Shown: positions 1 through 8,377 of the stretch, in pieces | How the letters are laid out: every line of letters begins with the position of its first letter | Numbering within the stretch: position 1 is the stretch's first letter | Origin: Anaerolineae bacterium | GTDB lineage: Bacteria > Chloroflexota > Anaerolineae > Aggregatilineales > Phototrophicaceae | Length of the DNA stretch: 36,377 nt | Direction: 5' to 3' | NCBI GenBank assembly: GCA_028284565.1 | Contig: JANQRM010000628.1 | Span: 1-36,377, forward strand | Made by a program: the position numbers and the translations under genes | The notes under the pieces: model-generated | The model's database searches: none | Seen by the model: only the letters and a program-made list of their open reading frames with translations | Told to the model about the DNA's origin: nothing

Positions 1-932
1 AGCATATCTTTTGCTGTACCTTCAATCGCCTGTTGCAAAGCATTCGCCCCGCCCACAATATCTAGAATTTCCGTCGTAATCGCCGCTTGACGCGCTTTAT
101 TGTATTCCAACGTCAAATCTTCAGTGAGCTGGGTAGCATTGTCGGTAGCATTCCGCATCGCCGCCATCCGCGCCGCATGTTCACTTGCAATCGATTCCAG
201 CAAGGCTTGATACAACTGCAATTCGGTAAAGCGTGGCACAATTTCATCCACGACAGCACCGATATTGGGTTCATACTCATAAACCGAACTGCCCTGTGTG
301 ACATCGGCGACATCTTTGACATACTCACTTGCCACTTGACGCGCAACGGAGTCGGTCGTCAGCGGCAACCACGGCAACACCGTTGGACGTTGCGAGAGCA
401 TATTGATAAAGTCTGTATACGCAACCAGCACTTCATCTACTTCACCACTCAAATAGGCATCCTTCGCTATCCGAGCGACGGCTGAAATATCGGCAATGCC
501 CGGTTCAGCAGGCAAATCACTAAACTCGGCGACGATGTTTGCACCAAGACGGAATAATGAATCGCGTCCTTTACGACCAATTGTCACATACTGCACAGGT
601 TTACCAAGATTATTCGCAAACCGCTCAGCGACTCGCAAAATATTCCCGTTATAGGACCCCGCCAAGCCGCGATCAGACGTGATCAATACCACCATCACTA
701 CTTTTACATCCTCGCGGGAGGTCAACAGCGGATGGATAGGCGTACCACTCGGAGAAGCCGCTTGGATATTCAATAGAATCTCCCACGCCTTTTCTGAATA
801 GACCCGACTCGCTAACGCACGCGCTTGCGCTTTCCGCACACGAGAAGCCGAAACAGCTTCCAACGCACGGGTGATTTGCGCGATATTCTTGACACTTTTA
901 ATACGATTTTTGACATCTCTTAAGTTTGGCAC
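1..932 (-). CDS. atpG: ATP synthase F1 gamma subunit, 3' end cut by window edge
   Basis: This is the central stalk of F1-ATPase, which rotates inside the alpha3beta3 ring and couples proton flow to ATP synthesis on the inner face of the membrane. The visible 310 residues begin PNLRDVKNRIKSV and show the conserved N-terminal helix (ALEAVSASRVRKAQ). In the middle is a TSDRGLAGSYNGN stretch, and near the C-terminus ITTEILDIVGGANALQQ, which are hallmarks of the family. The start is a GTG at 932 preceded by AAAGGAG seven bases upstream; a nearby ATG (CTCGGTG context) is out of frame. The frame stays open to base 1, so only the last few residues are missing. It lies 33 bases after atpA and is surely cotranscribed with it. 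Atp beta and epsilon genes would be expected beyond the window edge. Confidence 0.95.
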   Translation of the reverse strand, partial: MPNLRDVKNRIKSVKNIAQITRALEAVSASRVRKAQARALASRVYSEKAWEILLNIQAASPSGTPIHPLLTSREDVKVVMVVLITSDRGLAGSYNGNILRVAERFANNLGKPVQYVTIGRKGRDSLFRLGANIVAEFSDLPAEPGIADISAVARIAKDAYLSGEVDEVLVAYTDFINMLSQRPTVLPWLPLTTDSVARQVASEYVKDVADVTQGSSVYEYEPNIGAVVDEIVPRFTELQLYQALLESIASEHAARMAAMRNATDNATQLTEDLTLEYNKARQAAITTEILDIVGGANALQQAIEGTAKDM

Positions 933-965
933 CGAGCATCTCCTTTCGTTGTTTTATTGGGAGAC

Positions 966-2468
966 TTAGGACCAAGACTCATTGAAGGTGTTCACAGCAT
1001 CAGAAATTTGTGTTTCGAGATCATCATTCAAGCCAATTGTTGCGCTTTCACGCACCGCTTCGGCTAATTCCGCGAATTGCGTGTGCAAGGCACGTCCAAA
1101 AGCATCTTGCCAATCGCCAATTCGCTCCACTTCGACACTGTCTAATAAACCTTCTGTACCGGCATAGATGTAAATGATTTGATCTTCCAATGGGAGCGGT
1201 TGATATTGGGGTTGTTTAAAGAGTTCGTTCAAACGCAGACCGCGATCCAACTGTTCTTGTGTTGATTTATCGAGGTTCGAGCCAAATTGAGCAAATGCCG
1301 CCAAGTCACGGAATTGTGCCATCTGCAGACGCAGACCACCCGCCACCTTCTTCATCAACTTCGTTTGGGCATCCCCGCCCACACGGCTAACACTAATACC
1401 CGTATTCAGAGCTGGTCGTTGACCTGCATAGAAGAGTTCGGATTCCAGATAAATCTGTCCATCCGTAATCGAAATCACATTCGTCGGCACAAACGCTGAC
1501 ACATCACCAAGTAAAGTTTCGATTACAGGCAGAGCGGTCAAACTACCGCCACCGCGCTCATCACTGAGTTGGGCGGCGCGTTCCAACAGACGACTATGCA
1601 AATAGAAAACATCACCGGGGAAGGCTTCACGTCCGGGTGGGCGACGCATCAGCAAAGACACCTGACGATAGGCATTCGCATGTTTCGAGAGGTCATCATA
1701 AATGACAAGTGCGTCCATTCCATTTTCCATGAACCACTCGCCAATCGCACAACCAGAGAAGGGAGCCAGATATTGCAACGCGGCGGATTCAGAAGCTGTC
1801 GCAACAACCAAGGTTGTGTATTCCATCGCACCTTCAGCTTCTAGACGTGCCACAATCCGCGCCACTTCACCACGACGCTTACCCACAGCGACGTAGATAC
1901 AGTACATATCTTGCCCTCTTTGGTTGATAATCGAATCCACGGCAATTGCAGTCTTGCCTGTTTGGCGGTCACCAATGATCAACTCACGTTGCCCACGGCC
2001 AATAGGTATCATGGCATCAATCGCAAGAATACCTGTTTGTACAGGGCGGCCCACTCGAGCACGTTCCATCACGCCCGGTGCAATCCGTTCAACGTTGTAG
2101 TATTCATCAAAGGCGATAGGACCTTTACCATCAATCGGAATACCTAACGCATCGACCACACGACCTGCTAAAGCTTTCCCAACTGGCACGGAAGCGATAC
2201 GACCTAAGGGGCGGACTTCATCGCCTTCTTGAATTTCGTCATAGTCACCCATGATGATGACACCGACATTATCTTTTTCGAGGTTGAAGGCAATACCCGC
2301 GACCCCATTACGGAAGCGGACGAGTTCGTTGTAACGGATATTTTGCAAACCCGAAACACGGGCAATCCCATCCCCAACTTCTTCAACAAAGCCAACTTCA
2401 ACAGCTTCGATTGTCGTTTCAAAACCCTCGATCTGCTTCAGTATCGAATCATATACGTTGTCTGCCAT
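966..2468 (-). CDS. atpA: ATP synthase F1 alpha subunit
   Basis: This is the non-catalytic nucleotide-binding subunit of the F1 hexamer, 500 residues, which is the usual length. The P-loop GDRQTGKT is at residues 166-173. The beta-barrel N-domain (about 25-95) and the [21 protein letters not shown] region before the P-loop are typical. The alpha-specific stretch [17 protein letters not shown] follows, with [20 protein letters not shown] residues after it. The ATG has an AAAGGAG Shine-Dalgarno seven bases upstream. In most bacteria atpH lies directly upstream, but here the upstream neighbour is a divergent proline dehydrogenase about 400 bases away. atpA is therefore the first gene of this transcription unit, with a promoter candidate near 2520-2551. 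Confidence 0.98.
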   Translation of the reverse strand: MADNVYDSILKQIEGFETTIEAVEVGFVEEVGDGIARVSGLQNIRYNELVRFRNGVAGIAFNLEKDNVGVIIMGDYDEIQEGDEVRPLGRIASVPVGKALAGRVVDALGIPIDGKGPIAFDEYYNVERIAPGVMERARVGRPVQTGILAIDAMIPIGRGQRELIIGDRQTGKTAIAVDSIINQRGQDMYCIYVAVGKRRGEVARIVARLEAEGAMEYTTLVVATASESAALQYLAPFSGCAIGEWFMENGMDALVIYDDLSKHANAYRQVSLLMRRPPGREAFPGDVFYLHSRLLERAAQLSDERGGGSLTALPVIETLLGDVSAFVPTNVISITDGQIYLESELFYAGQRPALNTGISVSRVGGDAQTKLMKKVAGGLRLQMAQFRDLAAFAQFGSNLDKSTQEQLDRGLRLNELFKQPQYQPLPLEDQIIYIYAGTEGLLDSVEVERIGDWQDAFGRALHTQFAELAEAVRESATIGLNDDLETQISDAVNTFNESWS

Positions 2469-2520
2469 TCATTGGCTCCTTTGATTAATAATCACTAGAC
2501 GAAAGGTGCTGTTTCATTCG

Positions 2521-2541
2521 CTGTATAGATAAGCTATACAG
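2521..2541. repeat. Perfect inverted repeat overlapping the atpA promoter
   Basis: CTGTATAG and CTATACAG form a perfect 8-base inverted repeat around a 5-base spacer (ATAAG). It covers the proposed -10 box and half of the -35/-10 spacer. The 21-base size and position suit a dimeric repressor site. A hairpin in the leader is the alternative if transcription starts further upstream. Confidence 0.5.
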
Positions 2542-2551
2542 TCATTGCCAA
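2522..2551 (-). promoter_or_regulatory. Candidate sigma70 promoter of atpA-atpG
   Basis: On the minus strand TTGGCA (2551-2546) is followed after 18 bases by TATACA (2527-2522), placing the transcription start near 2514 and giving a leader of about 45 bases. The -10 hexamer matches the consensus only 4/6, so this is a moderate call. It fits the absence of any upstream atp gene. Confidence 0.45.
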
Positions 2552-2869
2552 AAATAAATGATTGTTGAATGATTGGGTGATTGTCGGTCAATATTGAGGA
2601 AACTAGCACAGGACAAAACCTACTGACGCACAAATCAGCCCGTTTCCACGCATTTTAGCGTATGAACCGCCGTTTGTCCACTTTTTCACAAATGAAAAAA
2701 CGTTCTCACCCAATTGTCTTTCCCGTCTGCTAAGAGTACTGTCGAGAAGCGAGATTATCAACCCAAAAGATGCGCTTGAACTTGTGCAGATGTGACCAAA
2801 TATTTTATCTCTCGCCATTCCGAGTTATGCTAGTGCGATAGACATCCACAGTCACCTGAAGGGCATTAC

Positions 2870-3790
2870 ATGCTACGACGTTTCCTCCTCTATCTCTCTA
2901 CGGCAGACTGGGCAAAAAACATCACCAGCAATTGGGGGGTTGCTCAGCGTGTTGCCCGACGTTTCGTCGCCGGAGAAGAATTTGAAGATGCTGTTTCCGC
3001 AACCAAAGAACTGAACGAACAAGGCATCCTCGTCACGCTCGATTATCTGGGAGAGAGTGTCGAAAAAGCCGAAGATACAGAGGAGATACTCCGAACCTAC
3101 CAACAAATCTTAGATCGCATCGCATCCGATAAGTTGCAAGCGAGCGTTTCACTCAAACTCACCCATATCGGCTACGACATTAGCGAAGAACTTTGTGTCA
3201 ACAATCTACGCCATATCCTCACAGCCGCTAAACAACATAACATTCGCATAACCGTTGATATGGAAGGCAGTAAATACACGGATGCCACCCTTCGCATCTA
3301 CCGCACCATGCGCGATGAATATAGTTTCGATCTCGTCGGCACTGTCATCCAATCTTATTTATACCGAAGTGAGCAAGATATGAAAGAACTTGTTCAAGAA
3401 AACGCCCATATTCGCCTGTGCAAGGGAGCTTATTTAGAACCGCCCAAAATCGCCTTTCCAGAGAAGAAAGATGTCGATGCCAATTTCGTAGAGTTAATGT
3501 CCAGTTATCTCTTAGCGGATACCGACGCTTATCTTTGCCTTGCCACCCACGATGAAAATATGATCCAAGCAACTGAAGCAGTCATCGAACAAAACAACAT
3601 TGCCAAAGACCGCTACGAGTTTCAGATGTTGTATGGCATTCGCACATCACGCCAGCACGAATTGGCAGAAAAACACAAAATGCGGGTCTATGTGCCGTTT
3701 GGCGAAGCATGGTATCCCTACTTCGTGCGTCGTCTCGCAGAACGCCCAGCGAATGTCTGGTTCTTTGCCCGTAGCCTTTTCGGACGCTGA
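2870..3790 (+). CDS. Proline dehydrogenase, monofunctional
   Basis: This FAD-dependent enzyme oxidises L-proline to 1-pyrroline-5-carboxylate, the first step of proline catabolism, and passes electrons to the quinone pool. At 306 residues it matches monofunctional PutB/ProDH rather than the fused PutA. TIM-barrel motifs are visible in order: SLKLTHIG (94-101), TVDMEGSKYTD (about 128-138), VIQSYLYRSEQD (159-170), RLCKGAYLEP (182-191), ATHDE (225-229) and the FAD/proline-binding end YFVRRLAERPAN (284-295) with its Arg pair. The ATG has a weak AAGGG site upstream. P5C dehydrogenase follows 85 bases downstream on the same strand, so the two enzymes probably form a proline-to-glutamate operon. Some genomes label this gene putA, putB or prodh. 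Confidence 0.95.
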   Translation: MLRRFLLYLSTADWAKNITSNWGVAQRVARRFVAGEEFEDAVSATKELNEQGILVTLDYLGESVEKAEDTEEILRTYQQILDRIASDKLQASVSLKLTHIGYDISEELCVNNLRHILTAAKQHNIRITVDMEGSKYTDATLRIYRTMRDEYSFDLVGTVIQSYLYRSEQDMKELVQENAHIRLCKGAYLEPPKIAFPEKKDVDANFVELMSSYLLADTDAYLCLATHDENMIQATEAVIEQNNIAKDRYEFQMLYGIRTSRQHELAEKHKMRVYVPFGEAWYPYFVRRLAERPANVWFFARSLFGR

Positions 3791-3815
3791 TAATACGATA
3801 TAGTCAAAGCAAAAA

Positions 3816-3845
3816 TGTAAGGGCGAACAGCTGTACGCCCCTACA
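3816..3845. repeat. 30-base near-palindrome between the two proline catabolic genes
   Basis: The sequence starts TGTAAGGGCG and ends CGCCCCTACA. The two 15-base halves pair at 13 of 15 positions, with mismatches only at 3820/3841 and 3826/3835. It resembles the REP-like GTAGGGGCG palindromes that I recall as dispersed in Chloroflexota and other bacterial genomes. Only one copy is apparent in this window. In RNA it would form a strong hairpin between the two cistrons and could lower or stabilise downstream expression. Confidence 0.6.
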
Positions 3846-3875
3846 AAGGTGTGATTTAGACATATAGGAGAAAAC

Positions 3876-5432
3876 ATGCTTCCCAAATTCCATAACGAAC
3901 CCTTTACTGATTTTTCTATCACCGAAAATGCCCAAGCCTTCCAACAAGCCCTCGACAAGGTGAAATCCGAACTCGGAAAGACTTATCCCCTTGTCATTGG
4001 CGATGAACGCATCGAACTCGATAAGACCTTTCCCTCCGTCAACCCAGCCCGACCCAATGAGGTTGTCGGCTACTTCGCTGATGGCGATGCCAGCCATGTT
4101 GATAAAGCCATCGAAGTCGCTAGCCAAGCCTTTGAAACATGGCAATATACGCCAGCCGAAGAGCGCGCCCGCTACCTCTTGCGTGCCTCAGCCGAGATGC
4201 GTCGGCGGAAACATGAATTTAGTGCTGTCATGGTACTCGAAGTCGGCAAAAGTTGGGCAGAAGCCGATGCCGATACCGCCGAAGCCATTGACTTCCTCGA
4301 ATATTATGCGCGTCGCATGGTCGAACTTGAAGACAGTAGCGACCAATTGGCAGAATACGAACCCGAACAACTCCAACTTCGTTATATCCCGCTAGGTGTT
4401 GGGGTCATCATCCCGCCTTGGAACTTCCCCAATGCCATTCTGGCGGGCATGACAGGAGCCGCTATCGTTGCAGGCAACACGGCTGTCATCAAGCCCGCCG
4501 AACAAAGTCCATGGATTGGTTGGAAGGTTGCTGAACTATTCTGGAATGTTGGATTACCCAGTGGGGTTCTCAACTTCTTGACCGGACCCGGTGAAGTCGT
4601 AGGCGCACGCATGGTCGAACACCCCAAGACACGTTTTGTTTCCTTCACAGGCTCTCGTGAAGTCGGCGTAAAAATTTACGAACAAGCCGCCAAAGTCCAT
4701 CCCGGACAAAAATGGCTCAAGCGAAGCATCCTCGAAATGGGCGGGAAAGATGCCGTTGTGGTGGATGAGTCCGCCGACCTTGATGCCGCCGCCGAAGGCA
4801 TTGTCGCCAGTGCCTTTGGTTTTCAGGGACAAAAATGTTCTGCAGGGTCGCGCGCGATTATCGTCGATTCCGTCTATGACACGGTACTTGAAAAAGCCCT
4901 TGAATTCGCCAGAGACATCTCCGTCGGAGCAACCGATCAAGGCAAAGATGTCTACATGGGACCCGTCATTGACCCCGAAGCCTACGAAAAAATCCGCAGT
5001 TACATCGACATCGGCAAAAATGAAGGCAAGCTCGAAATGGGTGGTGATGTCATTGATGACAATGGCGGGTATTTCATTCAGCCCACCATCTTCAGCGACG
5101 TAGACCGCGATGCCAAAGTCGCCCAAGAAGAGATATTCGGACCTGTCGTGACCTTTATCCGCGCCAAAGACTTCGATGATGCCCTCGACATTGCCAATGA
5201 TACCGACTACGGCTTAACCGGAGCCGTCTACAGCAATGAACGCGCCCACTTAGAGAAAGCTCGCAATCAATACTTCGTCGGCAATCTCTATCTCAATCGT
5301 AAATGCACGGGTGCATTGGTGGGTGTCCATCCCTTTGGCGGTTTCAACATGAGTGGGACTGACAGCAAAGCTGGCGGACCCGATTACTTGCTCCTCTTCA
5401 CACAAGGCAAAAGCATCGCAGAACGCCTGTAG
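3876..5432 (+). CDS. pruA: L-glutamate gamma-semialdehyde (P5C) dehydrogenase, RocA type
   Basis: This NAD-dependent aldehyde dehydrogenase oxidises glutamate semialdehyde, the open form of P5C, to glutamate as the second step of proline breakdown. At 518 residues it matches the RocA/PruA class. The oxyanion Asn lies in PPWNFP (N183), the general-base Glu in LEMGGKD (E287), and the catalytic Cys in GQKCSAGSR (C321). EEIFGPVV (418-425) and HPFGGFNMSG (485-494) are the usual C-terminal motifs. The ATG follows ATAGGAGAAAAC, a good ribosome binding site. It is downstream of proline dehydrogenase and faces proC, whose stop lies 40 bases away. The symbol rocA would be equally acceptable. Confidence 0.96.
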   Translation: MLPKFHNEPFTDFSITENAQAFQQALDKVKSELGKTYPLVIGDERIELDKTFPSVNPARPNEVVGYFADGDASHVDKAIEVASQAFETWQYTPAEERARYLLRASAEMRRRKHEFSAVMVLEVGKSWAEADADTAEAIDFLEYYARRMVELEDSSDQLAEYEPEQLQLRYIPLGVGVIIPPWNFPNAILAGMTGAAIVAGNTAVIKPAEQSPWIGWKVAELFWNVGLPSGVLNFLTGPGEVVGARMVEHPKTRFVSFTGSREVGVKIYEQAAKVHPGQKWLKRSILEMGGKDAVVVDESADLDAAAEGIVASAFGFQGQKCSAGSRAIIVDSVYDTVLEKALEFARDISVGATDQGKDVYMGPVIDPEAYEKIRSYIDIGKNEGKLEMGGDVIDDNGGYFIQPTIFSDVDRDAKVAQEEIFGPVVTFIRAKDFDDALDIANDTDYGLTGAVYSNERAHLEKARNQYFVGNLYLNRKCTGALVGVHPFGGFNMSGTDSKAGGPDYLLLFTQGKSIAERL

Positions 5433-5444
5433 TTACAATCATAT

Positions 5445-5465
5445 GGGGATACAACTTGTGTCCCC
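5445..5465. terminator. Hairpin between convergent pruA and proC
   Basis: GGGGATACA and TGTGTCCCC form a 9-pair stem (one T-G wobble) with a 3-base loop, in the 40-base gap between the convergent genes. It has no clear T-run on either side. It may act as a bidirectional, weak or factor-assisted terminator. Confidence 0.45.
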
Positions 5466-5472
5466 TGTTCCC

Positions 5473-6306
5473 TCATTTTGTGTCATCACCATCGCCACCC
5501 AACGCCATCGACCTGCGATATGCCGCCCAAATCGCTTCACTCACCACCGTCCGCAAACGCCCCTTCTCCATCTCATACAAGGCGGCGGCTGTAGTCCCAC
5601 CCGGACTCGTCACTTGATTTCGCAACTGTGCCGGATGTAACCCCGATTGCATCGCATACTCAACTGAGCCAGACAGCGTCTGCAATACCAACTTTTCCGC
5701 ATCTCGCCGAGAGAATCCCATATGCACCCCGGCATCAATCAAGGCTTCCATGAACAAGAACACATACGCTGGACCCGTGCCACTTAACGCCGTTGCCATA
5801 TCTAAGAAGCGTTCATCATGGACTCGGATTTGCTCACCCAACGCTCCGATAAGAGCTTCCGCTTGAGATAGCCCCTGTTCTTCTACTGCTTGCCCAGCGC
5901 ACCACACAGTAATCCCTTTACCAATTTGCCCCGGCGTATTCGGCATGGAGCGCACCACACGTGCATTCAACAAGCCCCCAGAAATCGACTTCAAGGTTGC
6001 CCCTGCAACAATGCTCACAATCAACTCGATTTTGTCCACACGCCCTCGCAACACGGGCAACACCTTGTCCATCGCCTGAGGCTTTACAGTCAACACCAGA
6101 ATATCCGCTTCTTCCGCCGCCTCTAAATTATCAGTCAGGGTACGGATACCATACTGCTCTACAAGTGCTTGACAACGTGCCGCATTCGGGTCCGACGCAA
6201 TGATATGCTCTGGTGAAAGTAGTTTTTTGTGGAGAACACCTTTAAACATTGCCTCACCCATCACGCCAGCACCAATGAACGCGACTGTTTTATTTTCAAA
6301 AACCAT
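5473..6306 (-). CDS. proC: Pyrroline-5-carboxylate reductase
   Basis: This enzyme reduces P5C to L-proline with NAD(P)H, the last step of proline synthesis. At 277 residues it has the usual length. The N-terminal Rossmann motif IGAGVMG (11-17) is followed by LTVKPQ, then RSMPNTP. The family signature SGTGPAYVFLFMEAL lies in the dimerisation domain together with VTSPGGTTAAAL. It is the last gene of a minus-strand unit (SDR, GNAT, proC), with only 14 bases separating it from the GNAT gene. It converges on the proline catabolic pair, so the enzymes making and destroying proline from the shared intermediate P5C sit end to end. Confidence 0.96.
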   Translation of the reverse strand: MVFENKTVAFIGAGVMGEAMFKGVLHKKLLSPEHIIASDPNAARCQALVEQYGIRTLTDNLEAAEEADILVLTVKPQAMDKVLPVLRGRVDKIELIVSIVAGATLKSISGGLLNARVVRSMPNTPGQIGKGITVWCAGQAVEEQGLSQAEALIGALGEQIRVHDERFLDMATALSGTGPAYVFLFMEALIDAGVHMGFSRRDAEKLVLQTLSGSVEYAMQSGLHPAQLRNQVTSPGGTTAAALYEMEKGRLRTVVSEAIWAAYRRSMALGGDGDDTK

Positions 6307-6320
6307 GTCAATTAGCCTCT

Positions 6321-7208
6321 CTAATTTAGTTCGGGACTATCGGGTTTATCCAAACTCAGCAAGTAAAATACCCGATCATGCCCTTCGTGATTTGCTTGTA
6401 AAAAGTCTGTTGCCAAATAACCATAATTCAACAAGTCCACCATCACCTCCCGCAAATGAGAACGCCACGTATTGGCTAAGGAATCATCCTGCACCTCAAT
6501 CGCAGGAAAGTCTCGCGGTATCTCCACTAATGCAAACGAAGTAGTCGGTGAACTGGTCATCGCTTGGGGTATCGGCAATGCTTGCTCATTAAAGACAACT
6601 GGATTGGCAATTGGGGTATCAGCTTGCAGATAATGTTCTAAAGTTAGCGGTGAGCGATTGCCATGAACGCGCTCCTCAACACGGCGTTTGGAGACCCACC
6701 ACTCCACAGACAGCCGATCACCACTCAAATTACGCCCCACGAGACCATCTCCAAAATAGTCAGGGATATACGCATCGGCAATTACACCCAGCTTATGAAT
6801 ATTCAAATAGGCATTCTTAGCGAGAACAGGATCGAAGGTCCATGTAATCATATGAATCCCTTTACGCATCGCTATCTTGCGCTGTTCCAACTTCAGGTGA
6901 TAACCGATATTACGACCACGATAATTTTGGAGAACAATCAAACGCTTGGAATAAATCAACAGATTGGTCATTGCCAACTCACGATCGTTCAAGTGGCGAA
7001 TCTTATGTGTTCCTAACATGCCAATGAGCAAACCGACAAGGCGTTCCCCATCCCACGCCCCTAACACATGACCGCCATAATTGATGATTGACCAGAGCAT
7101 ATGGGCAGAAACTAGATTTTCAGCATCTTTACCCCAATAAGCACGTTGCACATCCATAGATTGTTGTATTTCTGGTACAGTCTGAATTAAACGAATATCG
7201 ATAGGCAT
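6321..7208 (-). CDS. GNAT-like N-acetyltransferase (COG3375-type)
   Basis: A 295-residue protein whose first 200 residues look like the predicted GNAT acetyltransferases of the COG3375 kind. The acetyl-CoA pyrophosphate-binding loop is visible as YRGRNIGYHLK (about 96-106) after a beta strand, and ITWTFDP at about 121-127 is shared by that group. The substrate is unknown. The C-terminal 90 residues (after about 200) look like a separate small alpha/beta region. The ATG is preceded by TGAGGA, a clear ribosome binding site. It lies 11 bases after the SDR gene and 14 before proC, so the three are probably cotranscribed, though nothing in the sequence links it to proline metabolism. Confidence 0.7.
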   Translation of the reverse strand: MPIDIRLIQTVPEIQQSMDVQRAYWGKDAENLVSAHMLWSIINYGGHVLGAWDGERLVGLLIGMLGTHKIRHLNDRELAMTNLLIYSKRLIVLQNYRGRNIGYHLKLEQRKIAMRKGIHMITWTFDPVLAKNAYLNIHKLGVIADAYIPDYFGDGLVGRNLSGDRLSVEWWVSKRRVEERVHGNRSPLTLEHYLQADTPIANPVVFNEQALPIPQAMTSSPTTSFALVEIPRDFPAIEVQDDSLANTWRSHLREVMVDLLNYGYLATDFLQANHEGHDRVFYLLSLDKPDSPELN

Positions 7209-7219
7209 CTAAAGAATCC

Positions 7220-8179
7220 TCAAGTTTTGCGTGGGCGACGACGAAAGGTATTGCGAATCAATTGCCAAAGGTGTCGCTGGTGTGGCAAGTAAGATAATAA
7301 GGTATCTTCAAACCGCTTGGGATGAAAGCCAAAATGATTGAAGGTATTTCCCAATGGTGCAGTACGGTTGGTCGCCAAAATATCCAGCCATTGCGGTGTC
7401 ATCAAGGAGCGTGGCAGGATTAATCGATAGATACGTGTCAACAACCGCAAGATATAAGGAGGAACGGGAATCAATAATCGGCTCATGCCCGTGACACGAG
7501 ACAAGGTTCTCAACAAGTCCCGAAAAGTAGTATATTCAGGACCCCCAAACTCAATCGTGTTGTCGATACATGCCATATGCTCAAGACTTATGGCGATAAT
7601 CGTCACCAAGTCATCCACATGAATGGGATGTAACAACACCTCACCACCGCCTGGCATGAGAAAAAAGAACGGATTACCACGCATCATCATCGCAATATGA
7701 TTGATAAATGTGTCACCTTCACCATAGACGATACCGGGACGCAAAATTGTATATGCCAAGCCACTATTGCGAACAGCTTCCTCGACTTGTCCTTTTATTT
7801 TATGCAGTGTATACGCTGATGATGGAGTCGCACCTAGTTGACTAAGATAGATTAAGCGTCCCACACGTGCAGATCGCGCCACAGTAATCAAGGTACGTGT
7901 CCCAACCACCTCAATCTGCTCCAAATCTCGCCGATTACCCCACCACTGTGCGCTTTCCAGATGGATGATGGTATGCACCCCCGTCACCGCACGAAAAAGA
8001 ATGTCTTCCTCAATTATCGACCCTTGGATGACTTCTGGGCTGTTGGGTTGGTCTTGTTCCCATGAGATACGCTTCATTTGTGCTTTGGGAACCAGACAAC
8101 GTACCGGCAGTCCCTCATCCATAAAATGCTGGACGAGGTGTCGCCCAATGTAACCTGTTGCGCCCGTGATGAGAATCAT
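7220..8179 (-). CDS. Atypical NAD(P)-binding SDR (NDUFA9/epimerase-like)
   Basis: A 319-residue extended or atypical short-chain dehydrogenase-like protein. The Rossmann nucleotide-binding motif TGATGYIG (5-12) is at the N-terminus, with a basic region (CLVPKAQMKR) downstream that favours NADP. A catalytic YxxxK is present as YTLHKIKGQ, followed by LRPGIVYGEGD, a typical epimerase-family strand. The most similar known group is the NDUFA9-like or ywnB-like NAD-binding proteins, often linked to quinone, lipid or isoprenoid metabolism. The substrate cannot be told from sequence. It is the first gene of the SDR-GNAT-proC unit, divergent from fabF. Confidence 0.75.
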   Translation of the reverse strand: MILITGATGYIGRHLVQHFMDEGLPVRCLVPKAQMKRISWEQDQPNSPEVIQGSIIEEDILFRAVTGVHTIIHLESAQWWGNRRDLEQIEVVGTRTLITVARSARVGRLIYLSQLGATPSSAYTLHKIKGQVEEAVRNSGLAYTILRPGIVYGEGDTFINHIAMMMRGNPFFFLMPGGGEVLLHPIHVDDLVTIIAISLEHMACIDNTIEFGGPEYTTFRDLLRTLSRVTGMSRLLIPVPPYILRLLTRIYRLILPRSLMTPQWLDILATNRTAPLGNTFNHFGFHPKRFEDTLLSYLPHQRHLWQLIRNTFRRRPRKT

Positions 8180-8228
8180 GATCTTGCGCGCCAGCAGACC
8201 GACACTGGCTTTCCTTTCAAATTGAGTA

Positions 8229-8237
8229 TGCTATAAT
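8229..8237 (+). promoter_or_regulatory. Extended -10 promoter of fabF-fabH
   Basis: TGCTATAAT is a perfect -10 hexamer with the extended TG motif. No good -35 is present 17 bases upstream, as expected for extended -10 promoters. Transcription from about 8244 would give a leader of roughly 130 bases before the fabF start, with two short GGTTT/AAACC inverted repeats in it. Confidence 0.6.
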
Positions 8238-8377
8238 GCGCGGGTTTGGGTGCTGTGAAACCTTGCATAGTATAACATGGCATCATCGAGATAAAAGCCT
8301 AGAAACAGCAACCTTATCTATTGGATGGGGTTTGAATCTATTACGAAACCAAAGTCGTTACACATGGGAGGAAACTA

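Larger units (their letters stand above)
2469..2869. other. Long divergent intergenic region between atpA and proline dehydrogenase
   Basis: About 400 bases without a convincing gene. It holds the atpA promoter and palindrome near 2521-2551 and an AT-rich hairpin (TTTTTCA-CAAA-TGAAAAA) at 2682-2699. On the plus strand there are only weak promoter-like elements before the proline dehydrogenase, for example TATTTT and TATGCT boxes around 2801-2832. A 71-codon minus-strand frame (2603-2818) lacks a ribosome binding site and family features, so I do not call it a gene. Confidence 0.5.

Noticed and set aside
87..485. 132-codon plus-strand open frame
   Set aside because: It is antisense to atpG, whose protein is clearly real in the other direction.
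2603..2818. 71-codon minus-strand frame between atpA and proline dehydrogenase
   Set aside because: No ribosome binding site, odd composition and no family resemblance; probably chance.
4554..5126. 190-codon minus-strand frame
   Set aside because: Entirely inside pruA in antisense; long only because of the codon pattern of that gene.
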